A stretch of DNA of 64,000 nucleotides, from positions 20,196 through 84,195 of the forward strand of contig JAEZKZ010000052.1 of the NCBI GenBank assembly GCA_023415305.1. Reading direction: 5' to 3'. Shown here one piece after another: positions 25,617 through 34,117 of this stretch. Origin of the DNA: Bacillota bacterium (GTDB taxonomy: Bacteria; Bacillota; Clostridia; Acetivibrionales; DSM-1351). Under the pieces are notes generated by a model. The model did no database searches, was not told the DNA's origin, and saw only the letters and a list, made by a program, of their open reading frames with translations. Every line of letters starts with the position of its first letter. Position 1 is the first letter of the stretch. The translations under genes and the position numbers were made by a program.

Positions 25617-26543
25617 ATGAAAAAAACACTGGAAAACATCGCTATTGAGCAGGGATACAGAATAAAGGTGATTTCAGCAGAACGGTTGAAGGAACTTCAA
25701 GAAATTATTGCAGACTTCAAGAGCCAGGAAAAACTCAATGATTTCCAGTCATGGATTGTTGATAAATTATACCGGTATGAGCCGGGACAAGCACATTTTA
25801 ATGTAAAATCCATAATTCTTATTGCGGTACCTCATCCGTTTTATGCAAAAGTCGATTTTTATAGAAATGGTCATAAAAAAACCTTTTTAAGCCTGGTACG
25901 ACCTGATTTTGATAAGGCAGAAGGTTATATAAAAGGATTTGCTGTAGAAAACGGATATTCTTTAGTACAGGCTGAAAACCTTCCTATGAAGAGATTGGCT
26001 GCACATTGTGGATTGGCCGAATATGGACGTAATAATATTACATACATAGATGGTCTTGGCAGCAACTTTTCCTACATGGCTTTTTTCTCTGACATGGAGG
26101 TTGAACAGGATACCTGGAGTGAAGTGCACAATGCAATGCTTTGCAGTACATGTCATTTATGTATTGACGTCTGTCCTACCGATGCGATTTCTAAGGACAG
26201 GTTTCTGATTGATAATGAGAGATGTTTGTCCTGTATAAATGAAGTGCCCGGGGATTTTCCGGACTGGATACCCTCGGCTGCCCATCACACCTTATACGAT
26301 TGTCTTATATGCCAGAGAGCATGTCCCATGAATAAGAAACAGCTTGATAAGGTTGTTGACTCAATCTCATTTTCTGAAGAAGAGACCAGTATGCTATTGG
26401 ATGGAAAGCCCATTGATACTTTTTCGGAACAGCTAAAGGAAAAAGTTTATAGTCTGGGCTTAGATGAATGGTATCAAGCTATTCCGAGAAATTTAAAGGT
26501 ATTGTTTGATTTTTCAGATCGTATACCAGAGAGTAATAAATAA
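25617..26543 (+). CDS. QueG-like 4Fe-4S double cluster protein
   Basis: A 308-residue iron-sulfur protein related to epoxyqueuosine reductase. Two clusters are indicated by CSTCHLCIDVCPTDAI near residue 178 and by CLICQRACPMN near 231, with extra Cys at CLSC. The N-terminal part (IILIAVPHPF, MKRLAAHCGLAEYGRNNI) matches the cobalamin-binding segment of QueG. It is shorter than many QueG proteins (about 380 residues), which carry a HEAT-like C-terminus. That extension is absent here, so it may be a QueG-related reductase with another substrate. No other queuosine gene is nearby. It is likely a single-gene transcript. Confidence 0.8.
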   Translation: MKKTLENIAIEQGYRIKVISAERLKELQEIIADFKSQEKLNDFQSWIVDKLYRYEPGQAHFNVKSIILIAVPHPFYAKVDFYRNGHKKTFLSLVRPDFDKAEGYIKGFAVENGYSLVQAENLPMKRLAAHCGLAEYGRNNITYIDGLGSNFSYMAFFSDMEVEQDTWSEVHNAMLCSTCHLCIDVCPTDAISKDRFLIDNERCLSCINEVPGDFPDWIPSAAHHTLYDCLICQRACPMNKKQLDKVVDSISFSEEETSMLLDGKPIDTFSEQLKEKVYSLGLDEWYQAIPRNLKVLFDFSDRIPESNK

Positions 26544-26579
26544 AATTTATAAAAACTAACATTCGTTCCATCCGGACAA

Positions 26580-26612
26580 AAAAGCTCGAATAAGTATATT
26601 CGGGCTTTCATT
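26580..26612 (+). terminator. terminator after QueG-like gene
   Basis: AAAGCTCGAATA pairs with TATTCGGGCTTT (one G-U) over a four-base loop, followed by CATTTTATT, 37 bases after the stop. Confidence 0.8.
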
Positions 26613-26887
26613 TTATTAAATAGCAATTAATTACCATAGAGTATGCTTATTATTAGATACTTGGACAAGCTCGGGAAATAGTGCAGAATATAAATATGAT
26701 TAGGAGAGATATCGGATACACATTTTTTACGCTTAGCTATATTGTACAAAAAATAGATAAAAATTTTGATTATATTTGGCATATATATCCAATATTTTTA
26801 AAAAAAGTTATTATATAATATTCATTATTAAAGTCATTGTGAATCAATCAAGTATAGTACATGTAATATAGAAAGTAAGGGGAGTGA
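26613..26887. other. AT-rich intergenic region before diguanylate cyclase
   Basis: No gene is supported. The sequence is strongly AT-rich with several TATATT/TATAAT-like words near 26755-26830, any of which could be a -10. No strong hairpin or repeat was seen. GGGGAGTGA before 26888 is the ribosome-binding site. Confidence 0.5.
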
Positions 26888-28090
26888 ATGGAATTGCTTG
26901 TCAGTATTGGCCTGGAGTTTTACTCGGCGCTTTTATCATCATCTATTATTTGCTATATAATCTGCAGAATAAATTCAGATCTTAAAAAAGCATCAATGCT
27001 AAATTATATTATTAGCGGCTTGTCTATTTCCTCCGTCATAACGTTAGTTAACGTAGCGATACCTGATCTGAATATGGGAATGGAATTGATAGTTTTTAGT
27101 ATAACAATTTTATTCGTTGTAATTCCTTTATATAGATATAATATGTACTATACGACTATTTCAGTATTTCTCAGCGTTTTGATCCTCAGCCTCGGAGAGC
27201 TGCTTGTATCTCTTACTTATGCTGATTTTATTAAAGTAAATCCGGATGAGTCCCGGTCAAGCTTTGTTCACGTGACAATAGGAAAACTCATGTCCTTTCT
27301 GTTTTCCTATATTGTGTTGAATTTTCTTGCAGATGATTTTATTAAAGCAAGGAGGAGGATTTATAAAAATCATAAGAAATTCATGATTCTGCTTTGCGGA
27401 AACCTTATTACTGTGTTTGTTATCCTTTTATTCGTATTCAGCCTGTTCAGCTTTACTTTTGAATTCAAGGATGCGGTTACTCAAAATAATCTATTGTTTA
27501 TAAGCACTATCATAATAGTTGCAGTATTATTGGCTTCAATTGCAGGAACCTTATATCTGATAAACTACTTTTTACTTAACAGATTAAAGTACGACAGACT
27601 AAAAATGGACAACCTCAAGGATGTTATGACAGGAACCCTTAACAGAGGCTCCGGGCTTAAGTTCATTGAGGAACAGTTGGGACAGTGCAAAAAGCAAAAG
27701 AAATCCATGACAATATGCTATATTGATGTGAATGATTTAAAAGTAATAAATGATATGCTTGGCCACAGGGAAGGCGATTTCCTTATAAAGACCATTATAG
27801 CTACCATAAAAAAGAATATAAGGGAGACTGATGTAATCAGCAGACTGGGAGGAGATGAATTCGTTATTGTTTTTCCGGGGTGTACAATGGATTATTCTGA
27901 AAGTGTTATGGAAAGGATTTCCGGGGAATTAAGGCAGTTGAAACCCTTTACGAGCAAAGACTATAATATAAGTATAAGTTACGGCTTTTCGCAGTATAAC
28001 GGAGAATTGGATATCACAGTTGAAGGCCTTCTGGATAAGGCTGACCACCAGATGTACCAAAATAAAAGAGCTATTAAGGCTATGGCTTAG
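26888..28090 (+). CDS. membrane-bound diguanylate cyclase (GGDEF)
   Basis: A 400-residue protein. About 230 residues form six or seven membrane helices, probably a sensor. A GGDEF domain follows from about residue 235 (DVMTGTLNRGSGLKFIEEQL). The active-site motif GGDEF is intact at residues 321-325. An inhibitory I-site RxxD is present as RETD five residues upstream, so product inhibition is expected. It would make cyclic di-GMP from two GTP. No EAL domain is present. The neighbouring motAB genes and sigma-D-type promoter elsewhere in the window make a motility or adhesion link possible but unproven. ATG 26888 has a GGGGAGTGA site and the gene stands alone. Confidence 0.92.
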   Translation: MELLVSIGLEFYSALLSSSIICYIICRINSDLKKASMLNYIISGLSISSVITLVNVAIPDLNMGMELIVFSITILFVVIPLYRYNMYYTTISVFLSVLILSLGELLVSLTYADFIKVNPDESRSSFVHVTIGKLMSFLFSYIVLNFLADDFIKARRRIYKNHKKFMILLCGNLITVFVILLFVFSLFSFTFEFKDAVTQNNLLFISTIIIVAVLLASIAGTLYLINYFLLNRLKYDRLKMDNLKDVMTGTLNRGSGLKFIEEQLGQCKKQKKSMTICYIDVNDLKVINDMLGHREGDFLIKTIIATIKKNIRETDVISRLGGDEFVIVFPGCTMDYSESVMERISGELRQLKPFTSKDYNISISYGFSQYNGELDITVEGLLDKADHQMYQNKRAIKAMA

Positions 28091-28289
28091 CAGAAAAGTT
28101 CATTTGAAATTCACAGGCCCATCACATTTATTTTTCGCGGATGATATATAATAATATTATCCCGGTAAAATAACTGTAATGGGTCTTTTAGTATAATAGT
28201 GGCAATTGAGGTCAGGTATAAAAAGATGTTTCTGTTTGTCTGAATGCTTTTGCCCAAGTTGAACTACGCATTAAGAGGATGGTGACTGT

Positions 28290-28967
28290 ATGTACAGGAT
28301 TCTGGTAGTTGATGATGAAGCAGGAATACGTGAAATTATTAAGAAATATGCAGTCTTTGAAGGCCACGAAATCAGCGAGGCAGCAGATGGGATGGAAGCT
28401 GTTCGTATCTGCCGGGAAAAGGACTTCGATATAATTGTAATGGATGTTATGATGCCGGAACTGGATGGCTTCTCAGCCTGTAAGGAAATAAGAAAAACAA
28501 AAAAGACCCCGATACTTATGCTCTCTGCCAGAGGGGAAGAGTATGATAAAATTCATGGCTTTGAACTTGGAATAGACGATTATGTTGTAAAACCTTTTTC
28601 TCCTAAAGAGTTAATGATGAGAATCAATGCAATTATTAAGCGCAGCAGTGGTTCGGGTGCTAAAGAAAATAAGAAGGATATTGTAAGCTTTGAAGGCCTG
28701 ACGGTAGATTTCACAGGAAGGCTTGTCCACATTGACGGGATTAAAATTGACATGTCTCCGAAGGAGTATGATTTGTTATTCTATCTCGTTAAAAACAGAG
28801 GAATAGCTTTAACAAGGGAGAAATTGATTACTGATGTGTGGGGGTATGACTTTTTTGGTGATGACAGAACCTTGGATACCCACATAAAGCTCCTTAGGAA
28901 GAGTCTGGGTGATTACAGCAAATTTATAGTTACCCTCAGAGGGGTGGGATATCGCTTTGAAGCTTGA
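28290..28967 (+). CDS. OmpR-family response regulator
   Basis: A 225-residue regulator with receiver and OmpR-type winged-helix domains. The acidic pair is in VVDDE, the phosphorylation site is Asp52 in VMDVMMPELDG, and the Lys is in VVKPFSPKE. The DNA-binding domain shows MSPKEYDLLFYLVKNRG, DDRTLDTHIKLLRK and LRGVGYRFEA. A TATAAT lies near 28191 with a weak -35, so promoter assignment is uncertain. The 3' end overlaps the kinase gene, which indicates coupled translation. The regulon is unknown, since no transporter or target gene is adjacent except the pyrophosphatase downstream. Confidence 0.93.
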   Translation: MYRILVVDDEAGIREIIKKYAVFEGHEISEAADGMEAVRICREKDFDIIVMDVMMPELDGFSACKEIRKTKKTPILMLSARGEEYDKIHGFELGIDDYVVKPFSPKELMMRINAIIKRSSGSGAKENKKDIVSFEGLTVDFTGRLVHIDGIKIDMSPKEYDLLFYLVKNRGIALTREKLITDVWGYDFFGDDRTLDTHIKLLRKSLGDYSKFIVTLRGVGYRFEA

Positions 28968-30417
28968 GAAAATGAGTATAAAATACAAACTGTTTCTCTA
29001 TCTTGCAGTTTTTGCAGCCGCCATCCTGTTGATGCTCTGGTTCTTTCAGACAATTTTTCTTGATGATTTCTATAAACAGATAAAAATCAGTGATATAAAG
29101 TCATCTGCTGAAACCATAGGAAAGAATATAGACAATGATAATTTAAATGAATTATTGGATTCAATTTCAGAGCAGAATCAAACATTTATCAGAATTATTC
29201 TGGAGGATGGAACCAACATATACTCATCGGATCCTGCACCCGACAGTATAATTCACAGGATGCCCGGTACCGAGCTCTATGAACTTTATCAAAAGGCAGT
29301 ACAAAACGGAGGAACCTTACTTGAATTTCGTACAGGCGGGCAGCCGGGACAAAGAACCAAAACCCTTGGGTCTATTGAGGAAATGATGCCAAAGGGTTTT
29401 GACCGCATATACGAAAGTATGATCTATGTTAAAGTCGTTGACAGGGAGGATGCTTTAAAAGCCGTCGTTATGCTCAATTCAACAATAACTCCGGTCAATG
29501 CAACAGTAGATACTTTAAGAGTTCAGCTGGAGTATGTTACGGTGATCACGATACTTCTGGCTGTTGGCATGGCCATTTATATCTCGAAAAAAATATCAAA
29601 ACCAATTATAAAAATCAACAACTCAGCAAAAGAACTGGCTAAGGGCAATTACGATACAGCCTTTGAGGGAAGGGGCTACCTTGAGATTGCAGAGCTGAAC
29701 GATACACTTAACTACGCAGCTAAAGAGCTGTCTAAGGTTGAGGGGCTGAGGCGTGAACTGATAGCAAATATTTCTCATGACCTGAGAACGCCTCTCACTA
29801 TGATAACGGGTTATGGTGAGATAATGCGTGATCTGCCAGGAGAAAACACTCCTGACAATATTCAGATAATTATTGATGAGGCAAGGAGACTGACCACTCT
29901 GGTAAATGATGTACTTGATATTTCAAAGCTGCAGTCAGGTACTCAGACACTTTCAATAGAAAACTTCAACCTTACTGAAAGTATTGAGGAAATTTTGCTA
30001 AGGTATAACAAACTGACAGAACAGCAAGGTTACAGGTTTGAGTTTATCAAAGATGGAGAGGTCTGGGTTAAGGCTGACCCTGTAAAGATATCTCAAGTCA
30101 TATATAACCTGATTAACAATGCTATAACCTATTCTGGTCAGGATAAGTTGATAACCATCGTACAAAATATGAATAATCAAGTCGTAAGGGTAGAAATAAT
30201 AGACACTGGGGAAGGAATAGACCAGGACCTGCTTCCATTGATCTGGGACAGATACTACAAGGTGGATAAAGCTCATAAACGGGCTGCCATAGGCACTGGA
30301 TTAGGGCTGTCCATTGTAAAAACCATTCTGGACATGCATGGGGCAAAATATGGCGTAATTAGTAAAAATGGAGAGGGAAGTACTTTCTGGTTTGAATTAA
30401 AACAAAGTTCGCAGTAA
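28957..30417 (+). CDS. sensor histidine kinase with HAMP domain
   Basis: A 486-residue membrane kinase if started at TTG 28957, overlapping the regulator by 11 bases; ATG 28972 (MSIKYKLFLY) is nearly as likely, since neither has a strong ribosome-binding site. Helix 1 lies near residues 13-31, an extracellular sensor follows to about 190, then helix 2 (VTVITILLAVGMAIYI) and HAMP (INNSAKELAKGNYDTAF). The phosphate acceptor is His274 in ANISHDLRTPLTM. N, G1 (DTGEGID), F and G2 (GTGLGLSI) boxes are all present. It is the partner of the preceding regulator. The signal is unknown. Confidence 0.92.
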   Translation: MKLEKMSIKYKLFLYLAVFAAAILLMLWFFQTIFLDDFYKQIKISDIKSSAETIGKNIDNDNLNELLDSISEQNQTFIRIILEDGTNIYSSDPAPDSIIHRMPGTELYELYQKAVQNGGTLLEFRTGGQPGQRTKTLGSIEEMMPKGFDRIYESMIYVKVVDREDALKAVVMLNSTITPVNATVDTLRVQLEYVTVITILLAVGMAIYISKKISKPIIKINNSAKELAKGNYDTAFEGRGYLEIAELNDTLNYAAKELSKVEGLRRELIANISHDLRTPLTMITGYGEIMRDLPGENTPDNIQIIIDEARRLTTLVNDVLDISKLQSGTQTLSIENFNLTESIEEILLRYNKLTEQQGYRFEFIKDGEVWVKADPVKISQVIYNLINNAITYSGQDKLITIVQNMNNQVVRVEIIDTGEGIDQDLLPLIWDRYYKVDKAHKRAAIGTGLGLSIVKTILDMHGAKYGVISKNGEGSTFWFELKQSSQ

Positions 30418-30511
30418 ACTAATTATGATGTGAATAAGCAAATTGAAAACTCCCCCCTCCCGAAAAAACTGTAAAAAAACGGAGCAGAAACAATTGGCAG
30501 GAACAAAAATA

Positions 30512-30540
30512 TTGAAGGCTACCGGAGATTGGTGTAAAAT
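30512..30540 (+). promoter_or_regulatory. promoter of the pyrophosphatase gene
   Basis: TTGAAG (30512-30517), 17 bases, TAAAAT (30535-30540), about 50 bases before the start codon. Confidence 0.5.
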
Positions 30541-30591
30541 AAGGCTTGGCTTTAAAATCCTAACTTTAGTTGTTCATGGGAGGCATGATTA

Positions 30592-32235
30592 ATGAGTGAA
30601 ATTATATACATTACAGGTCATAAAAATCCCGATACGGATTCAATCTGTGCTGCTATAGCTTATGCCGAGCTTAAAAAAAGACATGCGGTGAATGCAGTGC
30701 CGGTAAGGATAGGTGATATTAATAAAGAAACTGAATTTGTTCTTAAGTATTTTGGTGTAGACATTCCGGAATACAAGGAAACCGTTCGTACACAGGTATC
30801 TGATCTAAACATGGACATAATAAATCCGGTATCTGAGGACATTTCAATAAAAGCTGCATGGAGTATTATGCAGAAAAATAACATTAAGGTACTGCCTGTT
30901 GCAGATATTAACAGCAAACTATTAGGTATTATTACCTTATCTGATATTACGAGTAGTTATCTGGATGCCCTCGAAAATAATATCCTTTCTGCCAGTAACA
31001 CACCCTTGAGAAATATAACTGATACTCTCAGCGCAAGACTTATATGCGGTAATGAGGACGATTTTAAAGCCGCAGGAAAAGTAGTTATTGCTGCAATGAT
31101 TCCTGAGGACATGGGGCCGTTTGTGGAAAAAGGAGATATTGTTATTATCGGAAACAGGAAAGATAGCCAGATGGAGGCAATCTCCATAGGTGTAAGCTGC
31201 CTGATACTTACCTGCGGAGGGCAGATAGACCAGGAAGTGTTGGACTATGCCCAGGAAGCTGGGTGTATTGTACTTGAAACCTATTATGATACGTTTACCA
31301 CTGCCAGGCTGATAAATCAAAGTATTCCTGTAAGCTATATTATGACTAGGAAGCAGTTGGTTTCCTTTAATATTCATGACTATATTGATAACATAAAAGA
31401 AAAGATGTTGAAGACAAGATATAGAAGTTATCCGGTTGTTGATGACGAGGGACGAATAAAGGGCTTTATTTCAAGGTACCATCTTATATCCCAAAGGAGG
31501 AAAAAAATTATCCTTGTGGATCATAATGAAAAAGCTCAGACCATTGATGGTGTTGAGCAGGCTGATATACTTGAAATTATTGACCATCATAGAATAGGTG
31601 ACATACAGACTACCTACCCGATTTATTTTAAAAATGATACCGTAGGAAGTACTTCTACGCTCATAGCTAATATGTATTTTGAAAACGGCTTAAACCCTTC
31701 TAAAAAGATAGCAGGCATACTTTGTGCAGCAATTATTTCAGATACAATGAAATTCAAGTCTCCTACCAGTACCTATGCGGATGAACTTTCAGCAAACAAA
31801 CTAGCAAAAATAGCAGATATTAATATTGAGGATTTCTCAAAAGCGCTTTACAAGGCAAGCGCCTCTTTGGAGGGAATGAGTCCTCAAACAATATTAGATT
31901 ATGATTTCAAGGATTTTAATCTCAACAAATATAAGATTGGAGTTGGGCAGATAAATTCCAGTGATTCAGAAGCTTTTGGAAAGGTTAGGGACAGCTTGCT
32001 TGAACACATGAAAATCGTTCGGGAAAATAAGGGCTATAGTGTTATACTTCTGATGGTTACCGATATTGTAAACGAGGGCTCGGAAATATTATTTGCTGCC
32101 GATGATAGGGGTCTTGTAGAGAAGGCCTTCAACATTAAAAGTGGAGAAAAAAGTGTATTTCTCAGCGGTGTTGTTTCAAGGAAGAAGCAGGTGATTCCTA
32201 TGCTTTCAAGAGCTATACAAAGAGAAATGATCTGA
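30592..32235 (+). CDS. CBS/DRTGG-containing manganese-dependent inorganic pyrophosphatase
   Basis: A 547-residue family II pyrophosphatase of the regulated type. The DHH catalytic core is split by an insertion. It opens ITGHKNPDTDSICAAIAYAE (residues 8-27), which binds Mn, and resumes at VDHNE and EIIDHHRIGD near 330, with the C-terminal DHHA2 domain from about 430. The insertion holds two CBS motifs and a DRTGG domain (about residues 70-305). These bind adenine nucleotides and diadenosine polyphosphates and tune activity. It hydrolyses pyrophosphate from biosynthesis in the cytosol. GGGAGG precedes the ATG. The gene is transcribed alone between its promoter and a terminator. Confidence 0.92.
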   Translation: MSEIIYITGHKNPDTDSICAAIAYAELKKRHAVNAVPVRIGDINKETEFVLKYFGVDIPEYKETVRTQVSDLNMDIINPVSEDISIKAAWSIMQKNNIKVLPVADINSKLLGIITLSDITSSYLDALENNILSASNTPLRNITDTLSARLICGNEDDFKAAGKVVIAAMIPEDMGPFVEKGDIVIIGNRKDSQMEAISIGVSCLILTCGGQIDQEVLDYAQEAGCIVLETYYDTFTTARLINQSIPVSYIMTRKQLVSFNIHDYIDNIKEKMLKTRYRSYPVVDDEGRIKGFISRYHLISQRRKKIILVDHNEKAQTIDGVEQADILEIIDHHRIGDIQTTYPIYFKNDTVGSTSTLIANMYFENGLNPSKKIAGILCAAIISDTMKFKSPTSTYADELSANKLAKIADINIEDFSKALYKASASLEGMSPQTILDYDFKDFNLNKYKIGVGQINSSDSEAFGKVRDSLLEHMKIVRENKGYSVILLMVTDIVNEGSEILFAADDRGLVEKAFNIKSGEKSVFLSGVVSRKKQVIPMLSRAIQREMI

Positions 32236-32267
32236 TTTGACCTTCTAAAATTAATTAGAATAAAAAA

Positions 32268-32300
32268 TGGGGACCTCCTTTTACGGGATGGTCTCTTTTT
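32268..32300 (+). terminator. terminator after pyrophosphatase gene
   Basis: GGGGACC (32269-32275) pairs with GGTCTC (32290-32295), followed by a T run. The 220 bases beyond it are AT-rich, with repeated TTAACA words near 32390-32410 and a possible TTCAGA-17-TATTAT promoter near 32426-32454. Confidence 0.7.
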
Positions 32301-32523
32301 AGTGCATGTGAATCAATACTTACTATTTTTTTAATCAGCCAATATAACTGTCAGGTATGGATATAACTTTTTTGTTGGGGTTTTGTTAAGAAGTGTTAAC
32401 AATTTTAACAGAATTCAGATTATGTTCAGAAAATCATCACATTGATATATTATCATTTGTTTTGTAGAAATAACACTTGTTAGTAATATGATATTACAAA
32501 AAACAGCAGAGGTGAAAAAGTAT

Positions 32524-33210
32524 ATGCAGGAGTCAAAGCTGAGGCATGAATTGAAGCACAATATAAATTATTCTGATTATATCGCACTTCGTCAGAGACT
32601 AAAATTTATTGCAAAGCAGGACCCCAATGTTGATAAACACGGGAAATATAGAATCAGAAGTCTCTATTTTGATAATTTTAGTAATAAGGCCCTGATGGAA
32701 AAGATTAATGGTATTAATAATCGAGAAAAATTCAGAATCAGATATTATAATAGTGATTTTAATTACATTAAGCTTGAGAAAAAGGGCAAGATAAATGGTT
32801 TGTGTTTTAAAAGATCGGCCAGGCTTACAGTAGACCAATGCAATATGATATTGGCGGGCGATCTGGAATGGATGAAACAATCCTCAGAGCCATTGATAAG
32901 CGAGCTCTATTACAAAATGTGTTATCAGCAGTTGAAACCAAGGACTCTGGTGGACTATGTAAGAGAACCTTATATTTTTAAACCCGGAAATGTAAGGATT
33001 ACTATTGATACTGATATAAGAACCGGGTTAAATTCTAAGGACCTTTTTAATCAGGAACTGCCCACCCTAAAAACCAGTCCAGATAGCCCAATAATCCTTG
33101 AAGTGAAGTACGATGAATTTTTGCCGGGTATTATAAGAGATATTATCCAAACCAATAACAGGAGGAGTGCAGCCTTCTCCAAATACGCTGAGTCCCGGGT
33201 ATTCGGGTAA
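32524..33210 (+). CDS. VTC/CYTH-fold polyphosphate polymerase-like protein
   Basis: A 228-residue protein with the VTC domain of the triphosphate tunnel fold. Visible strands include RHELKH at the start, RIRSLYFDN, FRIRYY, IKLEKKGK, VDYVREPY, RITIDTDI and ILEVKYDEFLP, giving the alternating basic and acidic residues of the tunnel. ATG 32524 has AGAGGTG nine bases upstream; an ATG at 32488 is in frame but lacks a site. In yeast the domain makes polyphosphate from ATP, and bacterial members are mostly uncharacterised. It is followed by a DUF4956 gene and a CotH kinase gene, a trio that recurs in bacteria. A role in modifying exported proteins or polymers is inferred. Confidence 0.85.
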   Translation: MQESKLRHELKHNINYSDYIALRQRLKFIAKQDPNVDKHGKYRIRSLYFDNFSNKALMEKINGINNREKFRIRYYNSDFNYIKLEKKGKINGLCFKRSARLTVDQCNMILAGDLEWMKQSSEPLISELYYKMCYQQLKPRTLVDYVREPYIFKPGNVRITIDTDIRTGLNSKDLFNQELPTLKTSPDSPIILEVKYDEFLPGIIRDIIQTNNRRSAAFSKYAESRVFG

Positions 33211-33306
33211 ATATGACGAATAATTTTAATTTATTGGTTATGCCTGCTCTATAAATGTATCTGAGCAGTTCTAACATATTAAACTAACTTATAGGAGGCG
33301 TTTTAC

Positions 33307-33978
33307 GTGAGTTTTAATGATATTTTCAAATCAAGTTTTATTGAAAAGGTGTCTTCATTTTCACCTTTGGACATGATTATTGCACTTGGACTTTCCTTTG
33401 TACTGGGGCTTTTCATTTTCTACGTGTACAAGAAAACCTTTAATGGTGTTATGTATTCAGCAAGCTTTGGCGTTTCTCTGATAGCGATGACACTTATTAC
33501 TACGCTCATTATTATGGCAGTAACCTCAAATGTTGTACTTTCACTGGGTATGGTCGGTGCACTGTCAATTGTACGTTTCAGATCAGCAATTAAAGAACCT
33601 ATGGATATAGCATTTCTTTTCTGGGCTATATCGGCAGGTATTGTAACTGGTGCCGGGCTCATTCCTCTGGCAATTTTTGGTTCGGTGTTTATTGGAATAG
33701 TGATGGTTATTTTTGTGAATAAAAAAAGCACTGATAACCCGTATATTCTAGTAGTGAATTGTTCTGATGATAAGTCGGAAGAACTTGTTACAAAGGCTGT
33801 AAATGGGAATGTAAATAAATATATGGTTAAGTCAAAGTCGGTTTCAGTAAGTGGAATAGAACTTACCATAGAAGTAAGACTTAAAGATATGACAACTAAA
33901 TTTGTTAATGATATTTCTCAGATTGAAGGTGTTTCAAATGCCGTGCTTGTGAGCTATAATGGCGAATATATGTCGTAA
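33307..33978 (+). CDS. DUF4956 membrane protein
   Basis: A 223-residue protein with four membrane helices in the first 140 residues and a soluble C-terminal domain. The DUF4956 hallmark lies in LSLGMVGALSIVRFRSAIKE near residues 78-97, with a conserved Arg-rich loop and DIAFLFWAISAGIVTGAG after it. The resemblance of GALSIVRFR to MgtC-like membrane proteins is a known feature of this family. The start is GTG 33307 with AGGAGG eight bases upstream. It lies between the VTC-domain and CotH genes, so these probably form a functional unit in the membrane. Biochemical function is unknown. Confidence 0.85.
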   Translation: MSFNDIFKSSFIEKVSSFSPLDMIIALGLSFVLGLFIFYVYKKTFNGVMYSASFGVSLIAMTLITTLIIMAVTSNVVLSLGMVGALSIVRFRSAIKEPMDIAFLFWAISAGIVTGAGLIPLAIFGSVFIGIVMVIFVNKKSTDNPYILVVNCSDDKSEELVTKAVNGNVNKYMVKSKSVSVSGIELTIEVRLKDMTTKFVNDISQIEGVSNAVLVSYNGEYMS

Positions 33979-34028
33979 AAAAGTTAAAGGTTTCGTTTTA
34001 GGTTGAAAGAAGTTAAAAAATAATTAAA

Positions 34029-34117
34029 GGAGGTACCGAGCCCATGCAATTTCTATCAAGGAAATACATATTTCCTTGATGTTCATATGCGAAATGCTGG
34101 GCATGGGCATAATCATG
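34029..34117 (+). promoter_or_regulatory. hairpin element between ribosome-binding site and start codon (copy 2)
   Basis: AAAGGAGG ends at 34033; the evident start ATG is 34115. Between them 34040-34047 (GCCCATGC) pairs perfectly with 34101-34108 (GCATGGGC). ATTTC pairs with GAAAT inside it, and a perfect 12-bp hairpin (34055-34066 with 34069-34080) forms the tip. Six bases separate the ribosome-binding site from the stem and six separate the stem from the ATG. Folding would leave about 12 unpaired bases between the two signals. The whole block is nearly identical to 43254-43339 and partly to 3844-3917. Confidence 0.65.
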
